DNA from: Actinomycetota bacterium
Lineage (GTDB): Bacteria > Actinomycetota > Thermoleophilia > Gaiellales > Gaiellaceae
Length of the DNA: 5,987 nucleotides
NCBI GenBank assembly: GCA_005883245.1
Contig: VAXT01000105.1
Location: forward strand, 1-5,987
Direction of reading: 5' to 3'
The notes beneath the pieces are model-generated. The model worked only from the letters and a program-made list of their open reading frames with translations, made no database searches and was not told the origin of the DNA. This document shows positions 5,142 through 5,987 of this stretch, one piece after another; position 1 is the stretch's first letter; each line of letters opens with the position of its first letter. Both the position numbers and the translations under genes were made by a program.

Positions 5142-5161
5142 CCCTTCGCACGCAAGAAGGG
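5142..5161. repeat. Short inverted repeat
   Basis: CCCTTC (5142-5147) and GAAGGG (5156-5161) are perfect inverted arms with an 8-nt loop. It lies beside stem-loop repeat copy 2 in the convergent gap. No function is evident. Confidence 0.35.
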
Positions 5162-5211
5162 GGTCCACGGGGGAACCAGGGGTTCACCCGTGAAGCGAGC
5201 GGAGCGACGCG
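5158..5211 (-). repeat. Stem-loop repeat, copy 2, inverted relative to copy 1
   Basis: CACGGGGGAACC (5166-5177) pairs with GGTTCACCCGTG (5181-5192) at 11 of 12 positions, with an AGG loop. Read on the - strand, it shares CGCGT, the exact 15-mer CGCTCGCTTCACGGG (5201-5187), the palindromic core and CCCCCGTGNNCCCCCT with copy 1 at 2224-2287. It starts next to the TAA (5214-5212) of the 83-residue protein gene. It therefore stands in the same orientation to its upstream gene as copy 1 does to the tRNA. Confidence 0.7.
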
Positions 5212-5463
5212 TTAGGCCCGTCCGGCGCGGACACCGCTGACGACGTCGTCCCCGAGCGCCCGGATCAGCTCGGGCCGGTCGAGGAGCCGTTCGACCTCGT
5301 GCGGCGTGCAGCGATTGCGAACGTACGGGTCATCGAGGATCTCGGCCAGCGAGCGCCCGCGCTCGTGCTCGCGGATCACGTACGCCGCGACCCGATCCTC
5401 GTGGCTCGAACCGGCGAAGAGGAACGAGAAGGGATTCCGGAGAAACGCGCCGAGCCGCGCCAT
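5212..5463 (-). CDS. Small helical protein, unknown function (83 aa)
   Basis: The ATG at 5463-5461 gives 83 residues. The N-terminus has a short amphipathic or hydrophobic patch (LGAFLRNPFSFLFAG, about 4-18) too weak to call a membrane helix. The rest is charged and probably helical: HEDRVAAYVIREHERGRSLAEIL, read as two runs around GR, then DDPYVRNRCTPHEVERLL and RPELIRAL. One Cys is present at 52. I recognise no named domain; it looks like a compact conserved helical protein. The frame continues upstream with other Met codons, but those lie inside the divergent gene. This start is favoured by TACAAT (5477-5472) 8 nt upstream, close to the leaderless spacing. It shares its promoter with the 113-residue gene on the other strand. 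Stem-loop repeat copy 2 abuts its stop. Confidence 0.7.
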   Translation of the reverse strand: MARLGAFLRNPFSFLFAGSSHEDRVAAYVIREHERGRSLAEILDDPYVRNRCTPHEVERLLDRPELIRALGDDVVSGVRAGRA

Positions 5464-5471
5464 CGGGGACG

Positions 5472-5481
5472 ATTGTATCCT
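5472..5481. promoter_or_regulatory. Back-to-back -10 elements for two divergent small genes
   Basis: ATTGTATCCT holds TATCCT on the forward strand (5476-5481), 7 nt before the ATG at 5489. It also holds TACAAT on the reverse strand (5477-5472), 8 nt before the ATG at 5463. The boxes share TA at 5476-5477. Both genes would make leaderless or nearly leaderless mRNAs, and neither start has a usable Shine-Dalgarno site. No convincing -35 box is seen on either strand. Confidence 0.55.
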
Positions 5482-5488
5482 GGCCCCC

Positions 5489-5830
5489 ATGCGCAAGCTG
5501 TCGACCGCCTCGCGGTTCGCCGAGCGCGAGCTGCACGGGTTCGACGAGTCCGGGACCGAGGAGCGCATCGTGGTCTGGATCGAGCGCAAGGAAGGCGGCA
5601 TGTGGGCCGTCGGGCGAGCCGTCAACCCCCAGCACCGCCCGAGCGACGAGCCCCGCGCCGACGACTACGTCTTCGAGGGGCACGAGCTCGAGGACGTGCT
5701 CGAACAGGCGAACGGGATTCTCGACGACGACGCCCGCGTGTCCGAGGACGACGGCCGGCCCGAGCACATCAGGCCGTTCACGCGCAAGGAGCTGCTCGGT
5801 CCGCTCGAGCGTTGGTTCTTCGGCAGGTAG
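5489..5830 (+). CDS. Small acidic protein, unknown function (113 aa)
   Basis: The ATG at 5489 gives 113 residues. The first half looks like a small beta sheet (ELHGFDESG, ERIVVWIERKEGGMWAVGRAV). The middle is strongly acidic (PRADDYVFEGHELEDVLEQAN, in two runs, then DDDARVSEDDG), and the C-terminal PFTRKELLGPLERWFFGR is basic and aromatic. No signal peptide or membrane helix is seen, so it is probably cytoplasmic. I do not recognise the family. The frame is open upstream, but that part is antisense to the 83-residue protein. The start is set by TATCCT 7 nt upstream. Sharing a promoter with the 83-residue gene suggests coordinated expression, not necessarily a joint function. Confidence 0.72.
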   Translation: MRKLSTASRFAERELHGFDESGTEERIVVWIERKEGGMWAVGRAVNPQHRPSDEPRADDYVFEGHELEDVLEQANGILDDDARVSEDDGRPEHIRPFTRKELLGPLERWFFGR

Positions 5831-5847
5831 GCTCGCCCTAGTTCCAA

Positions 5848-5865
5848 GGCGTCGCTTGCGATGCC
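5848..5865 (+). terminator. Hairpin after the 113-aa gene
   Basis: GGCGTCGC (5848-5855) and GCGATGCC (5858-5865) are complementary with one G-T pair, leaving at least a 7 bp stem with a 4-nt loop. It begins 18 nt after the stop. There is no T run, so it may act together with the next hairpin. Confidence 0.4.
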
Positions 5866-5877
5866 GACTCCAGGACG

Positions 5878-5894
5878 CGGGGGCTTTGCTCCCG
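5878..5894 (+). terminator. Second hairpin between the 113-aa gene and the MqnA/MqnD-like gene
   Basis: CGGGGGC (5878-5884), loop TTT, and GCTCCCG (5888-5894) form a 7 bp stem with one G-T pair. It resembles the TTT-loop hairpin at 5059-5075. It sits 29 nt before the next start, so it could also act in that gene's leader. Confidence 0.35.
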
Positions 5895-5922
5895 AGTCCG
5901 TCTGAAATGACCGGTCGACACA

Positions 5923-5987
5923 ATGCGAAATAACCACACACGCATCAAAGTGCGCCTCGGCCATAGCCCCGACCCCGACGACGCATT
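5923..5987 (+). CDS. MqnA/MqnD/SBP-family protein, 5' end only (futalosine menaquinone pathway)
   Basis: Only the first 21 codons and two bases are in the window. From the ATG the frame gives RIKVRLGHSPDPDDA and would continue with Phe if the next base is C or T. GHSPDPDDAF near the N-terminus is characteristic of MqnA/MqnD-type proteins. Their substrate pocket resembles periplasmic binding proteins, and they act in menaquinone synthesis through futalosine; MqnD releases 1,4-dihydroxy-6-naphthoate. The first residues (MRNNHT) are polar and there is no signal peptide so far, which fits a cytoplasmic enzyme rather than a transport protein. An in-frame TGA at 5908 limits the upstream extension; a GTG at 5950 is an alternative start. 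No clear Shine-Dalgarno site or -10 box is seen. MqnA and MqnD cannot be separated from this fragment. Confidence 0.7.
   Translation, partial: MRNNHTRIKVRLGHSPDPDDA

Noticed and set aside
2148..5211. Genomic island or composite element bounded by the tRNA and the two inverted repeats
   Set aside because: There is no integrase, transposase, target duplication or copy of the tRNA 3' end at the far side. Enclosed genes have the same base composition and promoter style as their neighbours.
5212..5830. Toxin-antitoxin module
   Set aside because: The genes are divergent rather than co-directional and neither protein shows a known toxin fold motif or a DNA-binding antitoxin domain that I can see.
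5665..5964. 99-codon frame on the - strand at the right end
   Set aside because: It is antisense to the 113-aa gene, two hairpins and the start of the MqnA/MqnD-like gene, with no recognisable motif.
1..5987. CRISPR array or regularly spaced repeats
   Set aside because: No direct repeat of suitable length recurs at regular spacing. The repeats present are palindromes or inverted pairs.

Overview
The window is a GC-rich, gene-dense bacterial chromosome segment. It has strong G/C bias at third codon positions, very short intergenic gaps, GTG and CTG starts, few Shine-Dalgarno sites, and several TANNNT -10 boxes placed 6-8 nt before a start codon, as expected for leaderless mRNAs. These traits, and a futalosine-pathway (MqnA/MqnD-type) gene beginning at the right edge, suggest a high-GC actinobacterium, perhaps of class Thermoleophilia. 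That placement is inferred from style, not from a marker gene. No transposase, integrase, phage gene, plasmid gene or CRISPR array is visible.

Layout, left to right. A 49-residue two-helix membrane protein (+) converges on a cytoplasmic molybdopterin oxidoreductase of the sulfite-oxidase-like family (-). That gene diverges from a ygfZ-like folate-binding Fe-S maintenance gene (+), followed after 9 bp by a plastocyanin-like copper lipoprotein (+) and a tRNA-Arg with anticodon GCG (+). A hairpin-rich gap of about 130 bp separates the tRNA from a protein with two PRC-barrel domains (-). That gene diverges from a three-gene run (+): a single-pass membrane-anchored protein, a DUF421/YetF membrane protein (overlapping TGATG stop/start) and an ornithine cyclodeaminase/mu-crystallin family dehydrogenase. 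After a second hairpin-rich gap come two small unrecognised proteins, one on each strand, sharing a promoter, and then the first 21 codons of the MqnA/MqnD-like gene.

The gene order is regular. All three divergent junctions hold overlapping, roughly symmetric -10 elements, one for each strand, sharing a TA dinucleotide. All three convergent junctions hold palindromes. The first divergent unit groups Moco, Fe-S/folate and type 1 copper redox proteins. The second groups envelope or membrane-surface proteins. These groupings are suggestive only; I see no clearly novel multi-gene system. The points most worth a second look are the symmetric promoters, the probable CTG start of the cyclodeaminase-like gene just after an in-frame TAG, the GCG-anticodon tRNA-Arg, and a pair of related stem-loop repeats in inverted orientation, each placed directly after the 3' end of a gene.
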